Below, piece by piece: positions 1 through 9,069 of a DNA stretch of 64,000 nucleotides. The first letter of the stretch is position 1, and each line of letters opens with the position of its first letter. The stretch covers positions 62,001 through 126,000 of the forward strand of contig JAUWGH010000006.1 of NCBI GenBank assembly GCA_030606485.1, read 5' to 3'. Both the position numbers and the translations under genes were made by a program. The DNA comes from Promethearchaeota archaeon (lineage in GTDB: Archaea > Asgardarchaeota > Lokiarchaeia > Sigyniarchaeales > SOKP01). The notes below the pieces were generated by a model that did no database searches, was not told the origin of the DNA, and saw only the letters and a list, made by a program, of their open reading frames with translations.

Positions 1-156
1 TAAGATAATCCTTCTCTTTATTTTTCTTTGATATTGAACTCACAATTTTCACCTATAATATGATCTTTTAAATTAATTTAATTAAATTTCTTGTTAAGAT
101 TTAAATAAATATTAATTATACAAAAAAATAATTTTCCTATTTTTTTCTCAAATTTT

Positions 157-780
157 TTATCTTTCCTTCGATTTTTTTCGTTTAAACTTTAAGCATGCAA
201 TACCGTTCTTTAATTCTAAAGTATAATCTTTGATATCAAGCTTTATAGGCAATTTAATTTCCTTATAAAACTTTCTACCATCTCTCTTAGCCTCTACTGT
301 TAATTCTTCTCCTTTCTCATCAAAATTCAACTTAAGATCTTCCTTTTCAACGCCTGGAAGCTCTAAACAAATTTCAATTTGATCTTCAAAATCCGTAATT
401 TCTGTATATGGTTCGATACTGGTTTTTAACTCTCTCATCTCTTCCTTACTTTCAGGTACTAATGATATTTTCCTTATCGTAGGTCGTTCTGTAATGAATT
501 TCGGAATCCCTTTTAAGAATATAGAAAGCATTTCATCATCAACATCTCCATTTACCCTGATCTCAGGTTTATCCATCCCCGTTTGATAATGATATGATAT
601 AGAATACGACTTTGTATTATTCTTCTTGTAATTAAGATCTTTATCTAAATCAATTCTTGGAAACACTGAAAAATCCGAAAAACCGAAATCTCTATCAAAA
701 AAATCCGAAAATCCTTCAAATAAATTGCGAAATCTTTTCATAAATTTCTTGTAATTCTCATCATATATATCATCATTCAC
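157..780 (-). CDS. hsp20: Small heat-shock protein, Hsp20/alpha-crystallin family
   Basis: ATP-independent holdase that keeps unfolding cytoplasmic proteins soluble. The last ~88 residues form an alpha-crystallin domain with the hallmark ELPGVEKEDLKL stretch and the C-terminal GIACLKFKRK strand. Residues 1-120 are an unusually long N-terminal arm, rich in Phe (FRNLFEGFSDFF) at its start, of the kind that drives oligomer assembly. At 207 aa it is longer than the usual 140-170 aa. The GTG start is supported by a strong GGAGGT Shine-Dalgarno exactly 8 nt upstream. The upstream region carries direct repeats between a TATA-like box and the start, which fits heat-shock repression. Confidence 0.92.
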   Translation of the reverse strand: MNDDIYDENYKKFMKRFRNLFEGFSDFFDRDFGFSDFSVFPRIDLDKDLNYKKNNTKSYSISYHYQTGMDKPEIRVNGDVDDEMLSIFLKGIPKFITERPTIRKISLVPESKEEMRELKTSIEPYTEITDFEDQIEICLELPGVEKEDLKLNFDEKGEELTVEAKRDGRKFYKEIKLPIKLDIKDYTLELKNGIACLKFKRKKSKER

Positions 781-807
781 TTTTTTTTACCTCCAATTTT
801 TTCAATT

Positions 808-834
808 ATTAATTGTCAATCATTAATTGTCAAT
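808..834 (-). promoter_or_regulatory. Direct repeat upstream of hsp20, probable operator
   Basis: Two perfect 13-bp copies of ATTAATTGTCAAT lie at 808-820 and 822-834 (14-bp period). On the minus strand they sit directly downstream of a TATA-like TTTATAAGG (839-848) and 28-54 nt before the GTG start of the hsp20 gene. That is where archaeal heat-shock repressors usually bind. The regulator is not known. Confidence 0.45.
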
Positions 835-1050
835 TAACCCTTATAAATGTTTCGATTATAAAAATAATATTCTCTAATGATAAATTGGATCTAAAAAACA
901 AAGTTAAACAAAAAAGAATATAAAAATCTAACTAACCTTTTTCTAATTCAGCATGGATTTTTAATGAAAACATAGAAAGAGAGCTATTTCAAAAAAATAA
1001 AAATCTTCGAAAAATGATTATATTTTTGAGAAGAAAATTTTAATAGCGTT

Positions 1051-1926
1051 TTAATTTTTTTCCTTCAATTTTATTATAAATCTATAAACAGAACCCCACA
1101 TATAATCATCTTCTCTTTCTTTTACCTCGAAGTTATTGGTATGTAACCAGTTTCTAAAAGCTTCCTTTGTTTTATTATCATAATCTCCAGTGATTTCTCC
1201 TTCATAGAATCCATCGATTTTTAAAATCTCTTTTACGGTTTTCATCACATCTCCCTCTAACTTGATAATGTCGTTGGGATCATCTCTTTGAAGCAAGCAC
1301 ATATCATAAATCTCAAACACTTTTCGCAGCTCATTGAGGGGATTAGGGTGCTCATCAACTCGAATGTCAATATATCTATCTGTACCTCCATCATATGCTC
1401 CTTTCTCTTTTACTATTAGAATTGCAGCTGATTCTCGACCTCTCTTATCACCACCTTGTTCTTGTCCGGCTTCTAATGTGGCAAATAATTTTTCTATCAA
1501 ATCACCCTTAGTCTCCAGAAATGCCTTTGACATAGCTGATACGACCCGTTCTGAAGCCAAAATATTTCCTTGGCATGCATGGTTTTTTCCGATTATATGT
1601 CCCGCCCAATCAAAACATTCTTTTCCGGTAAATGATGCTGTGTTACCATAAGAATCTACAACACCTACCTGTCTTTGTTCTTTTAGATCATCATGCTCAA
1701 TCAATTTTTCAATCGTTTCTTCAGCTGTGAGACCCTCTTTAAGTAATGATAATCCCTTAGGACCATAACTGGTATTAGCGTAAGCTTGAGTTGCAATTGC
1801 TCCAACACCTGCCTTTGCAAATGGGACTATTGCTCCTACAGCAACAAATTTTGATTGAATTGCAACACCCCATTCATTATTTTTTGGGTCATATGCCACA
1901 ATTGAAAATGTCATAATAAATTTCAT
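1051..1926 (-). CDS. DUF1028 family protein (Ntn-hydrolase-like) with C-terminal peptidoglycan-binding-like domain
   Basis: Residues 5-215 match the DUF1028 family: an N-terminal MTFSIVAYDP strand, KAGVGAIATQAYAN, SYGPKGLSLL and a conserved GGDKRGRESAAILIV block. The fold is Ntn-hydrolase-like and the substrate is unknown. The last ~60 residues (IDGFYEGEITGDYDNKTKEAF) resemble a peptidoglycan-binding-type three-helix domain often appended to this family. Translation could begin at the second Met (position 1914), giving the usual MTFSIVA N-terminus. No clear ribosome binding site decides between the two. It stands alone, divergent from the GNAT gene. Confidence 0.85.
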   Translation of the reverse strand: MKFIMTFSIVAYDPKNNEWGVAIQSKFVAVGAIVPFAKAGVGAIATQAYANTSYGPKGLSLLKEGLTAEETIEKLIEHDDLKEQRQVGVVDSYGNTASFTGKECFDWAGHIIGKNHACQGNILASERVVSAMSKAFLETKGDLIEKLFATLEAGQEQGGDKRGRESAAILIVKEKGAYDGGTDRYIDIRVDEHPNPLNELRKVFEIYDMCLLQRDDPNDIIKLEGDVMKTVKEILKIDGFYEGEITGDYDNKTKEAFRNWLHTNNFEVKEREDDYMWGSVYRFIIKLKEKN

Positions 1927-2077
1927 TTATTTTATTAGATCATATTTTAAAAATGAAATTATACTTTTAAGAAGTAGCATTAAATATTTGTTAAAAGTTA
2001 TTTTGATGAATTTTAATAATATCAACACAGAAAACTAGATATTTACTATTTATTATTTTATCTTTGGAGTGATTTAG

Positions 2078-2950
2078 ATGGAGATATATTTCCGAGAATT
2101 AAAAATTGAAGATATTCCTGCTATTAAAGATATTAGCAATGATATCTGGGAAGGCGATGATTATATTCCAGATGTTATAGAAGAATGGCTTCAACAAAAG
2201 GAATGTATAAATTATGGAGCTTTTAAAGATGAAGAAAAAAAAATTTTAATTGGATTTGGGAGGATTAAAATAATGTCAAAAGATTTGGTGTGGTTGGAAG
2301 GTGGACGAGTAAAATTTTCGCTTCAACACCAAGGGATTGGCAAGGAGATGATAAAATATGCATTGGAATATGCTAGACAAATTAAGGCAAAAACTGCTCA
2401 ATATAGTACTTGGTCTAAAAATTTTGGTTCAATTTCGCTTGCTAAAAAATTTGGATTTCAAAAAAAGAAGATTATGAATATTCTTGAATCAGATATAAAA
2501 ACACTCAAGCTAATTAACAAACCTTCTTCAGAAGTTGAGAATATCACAGCGAAAGAAGCATTAAAAATTTATAGAAATATACCAAATGGTCCAGGAGATG
2601 AATTGTGTGTTGGTTGGTCCTATACCCCCTTAAAATTAGAATATCTTGTTAATAAAAATTGGTCTTGGATAAGAAACTCCGGAGCGATTTTACAAAAAAT
2701 TGAATTTAAAAGAACACACTTTCAAGAAGATCCAAAAAATAATGAAATTTGGATGATTATTTATGGAGAACCAACAGCAGTACCCGAGTTATTACAATAT
2801 ATTATTCAAATTGATCTTCAAACTAAAAATTTTGAGAAATTCATAGTTTTTTGTCATCCTAAAATTACAGCAATTATTAAAGAAATTGGATTCTCATATT
2901 ATGACGATGATCCTTCCGGTGTGTTACTGTTTGAAAAACATTTGGGCTAA
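2078..2950 (+). CDS. GNAT-family N-acetyltransferase, two-domain
   Basis: Residues 1-140 form a GNAT acetyltransferase domain. Strand beta4 is followed by the acetyl-CoA pyrophosphate loop QHQGIGKEM (83-91) and the beta5 region ends SLAKKFGFQKKK. The second half (about 145-290) has no motif I can name and may be a degenerate second GNAT repeat, since its end (FCHPKITAIIKEIGF) again looks like a beta5-alpha4 element. The acceptor substrate is unknown. The 'tttggagtg' before the ATG is a reasonable ribosome binding site. It converges with the acyl-CoA synthetase gene. Confidence 0.8.
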   Translation: MEIYFRELKIEDIPAIKDISNDIWEGDDYIPDVIEEWLQQKECINYGAFKDEEKKILIGFGRIKIMSKDLVWLEGGRVKFSLQHQGIGKEMIKYALEYARQIKAKTAQYSTWSKNFGSISLAKKFGFQKKKIMNILESDIKTLKLINKPSSEVENITAKEALKIYRNIPNGPGDELCVGWSYTPLKLEYLVNKNWSWIRNSGAILQKIEFKRTHFQEDPKNNEIWMIIYGEPTAVPELLQYIIQIDLQTKNFEKFIVFCHPKITAIIKEIGFSYYDDDPSGVLLFEKHLG

Positions 2951-3079
2951 AAAAAACAATTTCTATATTTCAACTTGTAGTGAATGCTTTATAATAAGTG
3001 AAACAATTAAAATCACCTACAATAAAAAGAACTTACGTTGTATTACATAGCAGTATTAGATATATAATGAATATTTTAG

Positions 3080-3093
3080 AAAAAAAAAAAAAA
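3080..3093 (-). terminator. U-tract terminator of the acyl-CoA synthetase gene
   Basis: A run of 14 A on the plus strand gives a 14-U tract immediately after the TAA stop of the minus-strand synthetase gene. Archaeal transcription terminates at such U-tracts without needing a hairpin. It also separates the gene from the convergent GNAT gene. Confidence 0.6.
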
Positions 3094-4827
3094 TTACATT
3101 TTTCTTAAAGATTTTTTATCAATTTTTCCAACAGAAGTTAAGGGCATTTGTTCAAGAATTTCTATTAATTTAGGTACCTTATATTTGGCTAAATTTTCTT
3201 CAGCAAATTTTAAAATATCTGCTTTTATTTCTTCAGAGTCTTTATATCCTTCTTTTAGAAGTACAAATAATTTTACTATTTCAGAGCCCGGACGGTCTGG
3301 GTCAGGAAGGCCAACGGTCGACGCAAGTTCAATTGCTGGATGTTTATTTATTTTATCGTCAACCTCAACACTGAAAACTTTATAGCCGCTAACTATTATC
3401 ATATCTTTTGTTCGGTCAACTATTTTTATATAACCATCTTCATCCATTATCCCTACATCTCCAGAATAAAACCATCCATCCTTAAGAGCATTTTTTGTCT
3501 CCTCTGGTTTATTCCAATAACCCTTAAAAATTTGAGGACCCTTTATAACAATCTCACCAGCCTTTCCAATATGTACTTCTTTTTCTCTATCACTAACATC
3601 TACCAATTTGACTTCTGTATTTGGAAGAGGAACACCAACAGTTCCAATTTTTTTTTCCCCAAGATAGGGATTCATGGTAACACCGGGAGATGCCTCTGTC
3701 ATACCGTAAGCTTCTAATACTTTACTTTTTCCAACTACTTCTTCAAATTCTTTGATACTTTCTGTTGCAAAAGGAGCTGCGCCAGAAATAAAACCTTTGA
3801 TAGAACTGAAATCTAACTTTTTAAATTTTCGATTGGTTAAAAGCATTAAATAAAGAGTGGGAACGTTATATGCTAAGGAAATTTTACCTTCATATTCTTT
3901 CATTTTATTTGCAATATAAGCTGTATCCCTGGGATTAGCTACTAAGATTTGAGCTGCCGCGTTATATACAGTTTGTAAATTGAATTGTAATCCCGCTAAA
4001 TGAAAGAAAGGAAACCCAGAAATATAATAATCATCTCCTGGATTAGCAGCTGGTTCAAACCAATGATAAATTAATTGCATCATCGATATCATATTTTCAT
4101 GTGTAAGTATTGCTCCCTTTGGAGGACCGGTGGTTCCACCTGTATATTGAAGTAATGCAATGTCTTTTTTGGGATCAATTTTAATTTCAGGAGTTTTTTC
4201 ACCTGAATAATTTGCTAAAATTTCTTTAAAGGTAAAGAATTTTATACCTTCTATTGGTACGACTTCACCGTAAGGAATCTTACCGATTTTTATTAATTGT
4301 TCTTTCATTTCAGGTTCTAAATCTAAAGTATCTGCAATATTTGTTGTTATTACGATTTTAACATAAGCCCCTCCCCTAGAAAGAGCTTCACGCACATTTT
4401 CTTCGTAAAAAGAATCCATTGTTATTAGAGCAACCGCTCCGCTGTCTTTTAATTGATAAGATATTTCATTTGATTTTAAAAGAAAATTCATCCCACTTTG
4501 AACACATCCAGCGTAAAAGGTTCCAAATAGGGCAATAATATATTGAGGACAATTAGGTAGATTTATTACAACTCTTTCACCCTTCTTAACGCCATTCTCT
4601 ACAAGAAAATTAGCAAAACTAATAATTAATTTTTCTGCTTCCTGAAATGTTTTACAATCTCCTTGAAAATCGTAACAAAGGCTATTTGGAAATTCTCTTG
4701 CTGTTTTCTTCATCATATCAGCCAAAGACATTAACTCTAAATCAATCTCTGGCTTTACATGCTCATCATAAGATTTTAACCATATTTTTGAAGCATAGGG
4801 ACTTTTTTCGTTAGAATTTTTACTCAT
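3094..4827 (-). CDS. AMP-binding acyl-CoA synthetase (fatty/carboxylic acid-CoA ligase)
   Basis: ATP-dependent ligase forming acyl-CoA via an acyl-adenylate. The ANL-family signatures are all present: the phosphate loop YTGGTTGPPKGAILTH at about residue 230, AYGMTEASPG, YSGDVGIMDEDGYIKIVDRTKD and the catalytic lysine K568 in SVGKIDKKSLRKM. The 577-aa length is typical of medium- or long-chain acyl-CoA synthetases (FadD-like). The acyl specificity cannot be read from sequence. It is monocistronic, with no clear partner, although hot-dog hydratase-like genes occur about 10 kb away. Confidence 0.92.
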   Translation of the reverse strand: MSKNSNEKSPYASKIWLKSYDEHVKPEIDLELMSLADMMKKTAREFPNSLCYDFQGDCKTFQEAEKLIISFANFLVENGVKKGERVVINLPNCPQYIIALFGTFYAGCVQSGMNFLLKSNEISYQLKDSGAVALITMDSFYEENVREALSRGGAYVKIVITTNIADTLDLEPEMKEQLIKIGKIPYGEVVPIEGIKFFTFKEILANYSGEKTPEIKIDPKKDIALLQYTGGTTGPPKGAILTHENMISMMQLIYHWFEPAANPGDDYYISGFPFFHLAGLQFNLQTVYNAAAQILVANPRDTAYIANKMKEYEGKISLAYNVPTLYLMLLTNRKFKKLDFSSIKGFISGAAPFATESIKEFEEVVGKSKVLEAYGMTEASPGVTMNPYLGEKKIGTVGVPLPNTEVKLVDVSDREKEVHIGKAGEIVIKGPQIFKGYWNKPEETKNALKDGWFYSGDVGIMDEDGYIKIVDRTKDMIIVSGYKVFSVEVDDKINKHPAIELASTVGLPDPDRPGSEIVKLFVLLKEGYKDSEEIKADILKFAEENLAKYKVPKLIEILEQMPLTSVGKIDKKSLRKM

Positions 4828-4925
4828 TTTTGATCAATTTAAAAAAATTTTTATTGATTTTGATTAATTCTAATAATAAGATTTGCGATAAATTAATATT
4901 TAAAATTAACCAACTTTGAAGTTCG

Positions 4926-6728
4926 TTATACGGAATAATATTTAGAAATAAGATCTTCTATTATTTTTTCATCTAAATCAAAAAAAGTAAAAATTAATTT
5001 ATCAATGTCTCTTTTATATAATTCTATTTTTTCTAAATCTTGCAAGGAGTTAGCAATTAATTCTTTTGAAAGTTTCCGAATAGTTTTATAAATGTCCCTT
5101 TTTTCTTGAGTTTTAAGATTCTCATAACTGATAATGGGTATCTCATTTTCAAGCTTACTTTTGGATCTTTTAATTTCTAATCCTTTCGCGTAAAAAATGA
5201 ATTTCATTAATTTAGAATTTAAATAGGCAATTAAAAAAAGATAATCCGCTTTCTTTCCATCATTGTGTAAAAAATAGGTATCTGATGTGGCATAAAAAGG
5301 GACTCTTGCAAATCCAAATACATTTTCCTTTGAAATATAGGAAAAAAATATTTTCTTTTGGTTCTCATAATAAGGTTCTAAGTATTCAATTCCACTTTTA
5401 TTTCTCAAGTTATGAATTTTAAAACCACGTCTTGGGAATAGCCAATTTCTTGGAGATTCTTTGCATTTAATCAAGGTGTTTTTCAGTTCATCTTCAAATT
5501 GATATAAATATCTCATTAAAACAGGATATTTTTTATCTGGGTTAAAATTATCAGATTGAAATTCAATCTTATCAAAAAATATCATCCATCCTAAATAATC
5601 ATCTTCAATAAAACCATACGGACGAATGGCTCTTCCTTTATATATTTTCTTTAAGCGATTTTTTTCAAATTCATTTAGTTTTAAATGATCTTTTTCTATT
5701 TTGAGGAAAAAATCTCCATTTTTTCTAATGATATCCTCATTTTCCTTCAAAATAAATATTCTATCTTTAATAGAAATTATACCATTTCTTATTTGAAAAA
5801 AATCTTTTAGATAAATAACTTTCCCACTCTCATTTTTACATGTATTCTCGATTTTATCTATAATTACTTTTACCTCCCAAGGAAAAAGAAGATTCCAACT
5901 CCCTTTTTTTTTCAAATTTTGATTTGTTATCGCACTATCATAAGATATACAGTTAAGATCGGCAGATTGGAAAATAGAATTACAATCTTGAAATTTCGAG
6001 CTGTTCTTGAATTGAATAATTTTAATTTTTTTATCTATTTTATTTGTTTTTTCCTCGTTGTTTTTCTTTTGTAAGATGAAAATGCAATTATGCTGCCCTG
6101 GAGCGTCTTTAAAAACTTTCAAATTTGATAATTCTACATAAGTCTTGAGAAAGCATTCTTCTATAATATTGGGTTTTAATTTTGCTACACCTGTTTTTTC
6201 TCCCTTTTTTATCCAATAATTCGTCGTAATGAAGCATAATAAACCTCCAGGTCTTAATTTTCGAATACCTAAATGAAGAAACCAGTAAAATAAATCCATA
6301 TTTCCACAAAAAAATTCTTTACAAATTGGATATTTACGAATATAGCCTTGGAATATTTCTGAAGCATAATTTTGTCCAAGATAAGGAGGGTTTCCTATTA
6401 TTAAATCATAATTTTCTTCTTCACTTGATTCTAAAAAATTAGAATTTTTTAATTTAATATTGTTTCCAAATTTATTTTTTAGCAGATTATAATAATATTT
6501 ATCAATTTCAAACGCTGTAATGTTTTTAAAACCATATTCAATGAGTGTTTCAAGAAAAGCACCATCGCCAGCCGCAGGTTCTAAAAGAGATAAATTAAAA
6601 ACTTTAAAATCATCCAGTTTATTCTCCTCTTTAAACTCCTCCATAACCAAATTTACCATAAATTCAGTAATCGAGGTGGAGGTAAAATATTGACCAAAGT
6701 TTTGTTTCTGACTGGCTTTTAAAGTCAT
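4926..6728 (-). CDS. Eco57I/TaqI-like N6-adenine DNA methyltransferase, solitary
   Basis: Methylates adenine N6 in DNA. Motif X is FGQYFTS (11-17), the SAM-binding motif I is LLEPAAGDGAF (48-58) and catalytic motif IV is NPPY (113-116). The C-terminal half resembles the TaqI-type target-recognition domain: KIYKGRAIRPYG, then LIAYLNSKLMKFIF and KLENEIPI. The 600-aa length is that of a methylase plus specificity domain. I see no added nuclease motif, and no restriction, BREX or DISARM gene is adjacent. It may be an orphan methylase, a remnant of a type IIG system, or partner a distant nuclease. Confidence 0.88.
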   Translation of the reverse strand: MTLKASQKQNFGQYFTSTSITEFMVNLVMEEFKEENKLDDFKVFNLSLLEPAAGDGAFLETLIEYGFKNITAFEIDKYYYNLLKNKFGNNIKLKNSNFLESSEEENYDLIIGNPPYLGQNYASEIFQGYIRKYPICKEFFCGNMDLFYWFLHLGIRKLRPGGLLCFITTNYWIKKGEKTGVAKLKPNIIEECFLKTYVELSNLKVFKDAPGQHNCIFILQKKNNEEKTNKIDKKIKIIQFKNSSKFQDCNSIFQSADLNCISYDSAITNQNLKKKGSWNLLFPWEVKVIIDKIENTCKNESGKVIYLKDFFQIRNGIISIKDRIFILKENEDIIRKNGDFFLKIEKDHLKLNEFEKNRLKKIYKGRAIRPYGFIEDDYLGWMIFFDKIEFQSDNFNPDKKYPVLMRYLYQFEDELKNTLIKCKESPRNWLFPRRGFKIHNLRNKSGIEYLEPYYENQKKIFFSYISKENVFGFARVPFYATSDTYFLHNDGKKADYLFLIAYLNSKLMKFIFYAKGLEIKRSKSKLENEIPIISYENLKTQEKRDIYKTIRKLSKELIANSLQDLEKIELYKRDIDKLIFTFFDLDEKIIEDLISKYYSV

Positions 6729-6875
6729 ATTTGGAATTTAATTATTTTGTATCTTTTAAAATATCGAAAATATCTTCATATGATACTATAAAAATATTTA
6801 AAATCTATTAAAGTTCTAAAATTCTTTTAGATTAAATATATAATTATGTGAATTGTTTACTACATTTTTTTAATT

Positions 6876-6917
6876 CTATAGCTTATACACAATAAGTATA
6901 ATCTTTTTAAGCTATAG
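6876..6917 (+). promoter_or_regulatory. Nested inverted repeats upstream of chelatase operon
   Basis: A perfect 10-bp inverted repeat, CTATAGCTTA (6876-6885) and TAAGCTATAG (6908-6917), encloses a second repeat, TTATAC (6883-6888) and GTATAA (6896-6901). The two stems share bases 6883-6885, so they cannot both form fully. The element lies about 105-145 nt before the chelatase ATG in a 293-bp gap between divergent genes. It could be a dimer operator or a switching RNA leader. No known riboswitch consensus is recognised. Confidence 0.35.
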
Positions 6918-7021
6918 GTCTTTTCTATTTATAGTAATACTGAATTATAAGAAAATCATACTAAATAATTGAAATGTTTTTTGTTTAAGGAAAAAATAAA
7001 ATTTATGTTTGAACTGTTAAA

Positions 7022-9049
7022 ATGACGCATTATAAAGCATATCCTTTTACTGCTATTGTTGGACAAGATTTAATGAAATTAGCTTTGTTATTAAATGCAA
7101 TAAATCCAAAAATCGGTGGAATTTTAATAAAAGGTACAAAAGGAACTGGAAAATCTACGGCAGTAAGGGCATTAGCAGATCTACTCCCAGAAATTGAAGT
7201 TATAAAAGATTGCCCATTTAATTGCAACCCTAAGAATTTGAAAGAATCATGTCATCCTTGTCAAGATAGGATAATTGCTGCAGATTTAAAAGAAGAAGAT
7301 ACAGAATTTCGAAAAATGCGAGTGATAAATCTTCCAATTAATGCTACTGAAGATAGAGTTATTGGTACAATAGATATTAAGAAAGCTTTGGAGGAAGGTA
7401 TAAAAGCCTTAGAACCCGGAATTTTAGCAGAAGCAAATAGAAATATTCTTTATATTGATGAGGTGAATCTTCTTGCCGATAATGTTGCTGATGTTCTGTT
7501 AGATAGTGCAGCAATGGGAATAAATATAATTGAAAGGGAGGGAATAAGCCTTCATCACCCATCAAACTTTATTTTAGTAGGCACGATGAATCCTGAAGAA
7601 GGAAATTTAAGACCTCAGCTTTTAGACCGCTTTGGATTAAGTATTGATGTAGACCGTATTGAAGATATCGATATGAGGGTTCTCATTACGAAATATGCAG
7701 AAGAATATCAAAATGATCCTAATGAGTTCTATAAAAAATTTATACAAAAACAAAAAGAATTAAAGAATAAAATAATAAATGCTCGAAAAATTTTACACTC
7801 AGTAGAGATTTCAGATAATCAGCTAAAAAAAATAAGTAAGATCTGTGTGAAATTGCAAGTTGACGGTCATAGGGCAGATATTACAATAAATAGAACCGCT
7901 AAATCAATCGCTGTATTCTATGGCCGAAAATTTGTAGAGGATGATGATATTAAGACAGCAGCAAAATTGGCTTTATCACATCGCTTAAGACGATTACCCT
8001 TTGAAGATAAAACATTAGATGAGAGCGAACTCGAAACCTTATTTGATAATGAAGAAAATGAAGTAAAAAAAGAATCAAATGATACCCAACAAGAAGAAAA
8101 ACAGTTAGAAATGGAGCCTAATCAAATTGATTACAATCTGTTAAATAATATACAGAATGATAATCAAACTTATAATCTACGGGAAGAAACATTTGGAATA
8201 AAAGAAAATGTTATAGCCGATCAAATCATAAAGAATAAAAAAATAAGAGAGGTTATGAATACTTCTGGAAAAAGAGTATTACACCCAACATATAGCCCTC
8301 ATGGGAAATATGTAGGTTCTAAGAAAAAACGAGAGATAAATATACCTAATTTGATGGATATTGCCTTTAATGAGACATTAAATGAAGCTGCTTTGGATGA
8401 ACAAAACCTTAGAGCTTTTAAAAATGGTAATAAATTAGAAATAAAAGGAAAGCACATTCACATTAAAAAAAGAATGGGAAAATCTAGTTATTTAATTATT
8501 TTCTGTGTAGATGCCTCTGGATCTATGGGAATTAAGGACAGAATGGAAACTGTTAAAGGAGCAATTTATTCTATTTTACAAACTAATTATATTCATCGTG
8601 ATAAAGTTTCTCTTATTGTGTTTCGTCAAGATAGTGCTGAAACTATTTTGCCACCCACCAGAAGTACTGATTTAGCTTATAAGTTATTAAAAGATATTCC
8701 TACAGGAGGGACAACACCTCTAGCGGCGGGATTGTTAAAGGCGTTGGATGTAGCTAAAGAAGAAATTCGAAAAAAAAGTGGTTATATCCCTCTAATTATT
8801 CTATTAACTGATGCAAGAGGCAACGTCTATTTTAAAGATGCAATTGAAGATGTATTAAAAATTGGCAAGGAAATTGCTCAACAAGAAATAAATTTAATTC
8901 TTGTGGATACAGAATTTTCAGATGTAAAATTGGATTTCTCTAAAAAATTAGCAAACGTTGCAAACGCCATATATTACCATATAGATCATCTAGATCAGGA
9001 AAATTTAAATGAAATTTTAACCATTGAAGGAATTTTTGAAAATATTTAA
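7022..9049 (+). CDS. BchI-BchD-type metal chelatase subunit (AAA+ plus VWA fusion)
   Basis: Motor subunit of a class I chelatase that powers Mg2+ or Co2+ insertion into a tetrapyrrole by CobN/BchH. Residues 1-335 are the AAA+ domain: Walker A GTKGTGKS (38-45), a Cys pair region CPFNCNP/CHPCQD (64-80), Walker B ILYIDE (142-147) and arginine-rich sensor RAD. An acidic, Gln/Asn-rich linker (about 340-410) follows. A von Willebrand A domain carries the MIDAS motif D497-A-S-G-S501, T in GGTTPL and DARG. This single-gene I+D fusion is the usual archaeal form. The cobN-like gene follows 20 nt later, so the two form an operon. Confidence 0.92.
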   Translation: MTHYKAYPFTAIVGQDLMKLALLLNAINPKIGGILIKGTKGTGKSTAVRALADLLPEIEVIKDCPFNCNPKNLKESCHPCQDRIIAADLKEEDTEFRKMRVINLPINATEDRVIGTIDIKKALEEGIKALEPGILAEANRNILYIDEVNLLADNVADVLLDSAAMGINIIEREGISLHHPSNFILVGTMNPEEGNLRPQLLDRFGLSIDVDRIEDIDMRVLITKYAEEYQNDPNEFYKKFIQKQKELKNKIINARKILHSVEISDNQLKKISKICVKLQVDGHRADITINRTAKSIAVFYGRKFVEDDDIKTAAKLALSHRLRRLPFEDKTLDESELETLFDNEENEVKKESNDTQQEEKQLEMEPNQIDYNLLNNIQNDNQTYNLREETFGIKENVIADQIIKNKKIREVMNTSGKRVLHPTYSPHGKYVGSKKKREINIPNLMDIAFNETLNEAALDEQNLRAFKNGNKLEIKGKHIHIKKRMGKSSYLIIFCVDASGSMGIKDRMETVKGAIYSILQTNYIHRDKVSLIVFRQDSAETILPPTRSTDLAYKLLKDIPTGGTTPLAAGLLKALDVAKEEIRKKSGYIPLIILLTDARGNVYFKDAIEDVLKIGKEIAQQEINLILVDTEFSDVKLDFSKKLANVANAIYYHIDHLDQENLNEILTIEGIFENI

Positions 9050-9069
9050 CTTTTTTTTAGTGTATTATT

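Noticed and set aside
3340-3717. 125-codon frame opposite the acyl-CoA synthetase
   Set aside because: It lies wholly within a strongly conserved gene on the other strand, and its translation has no domain pattern.
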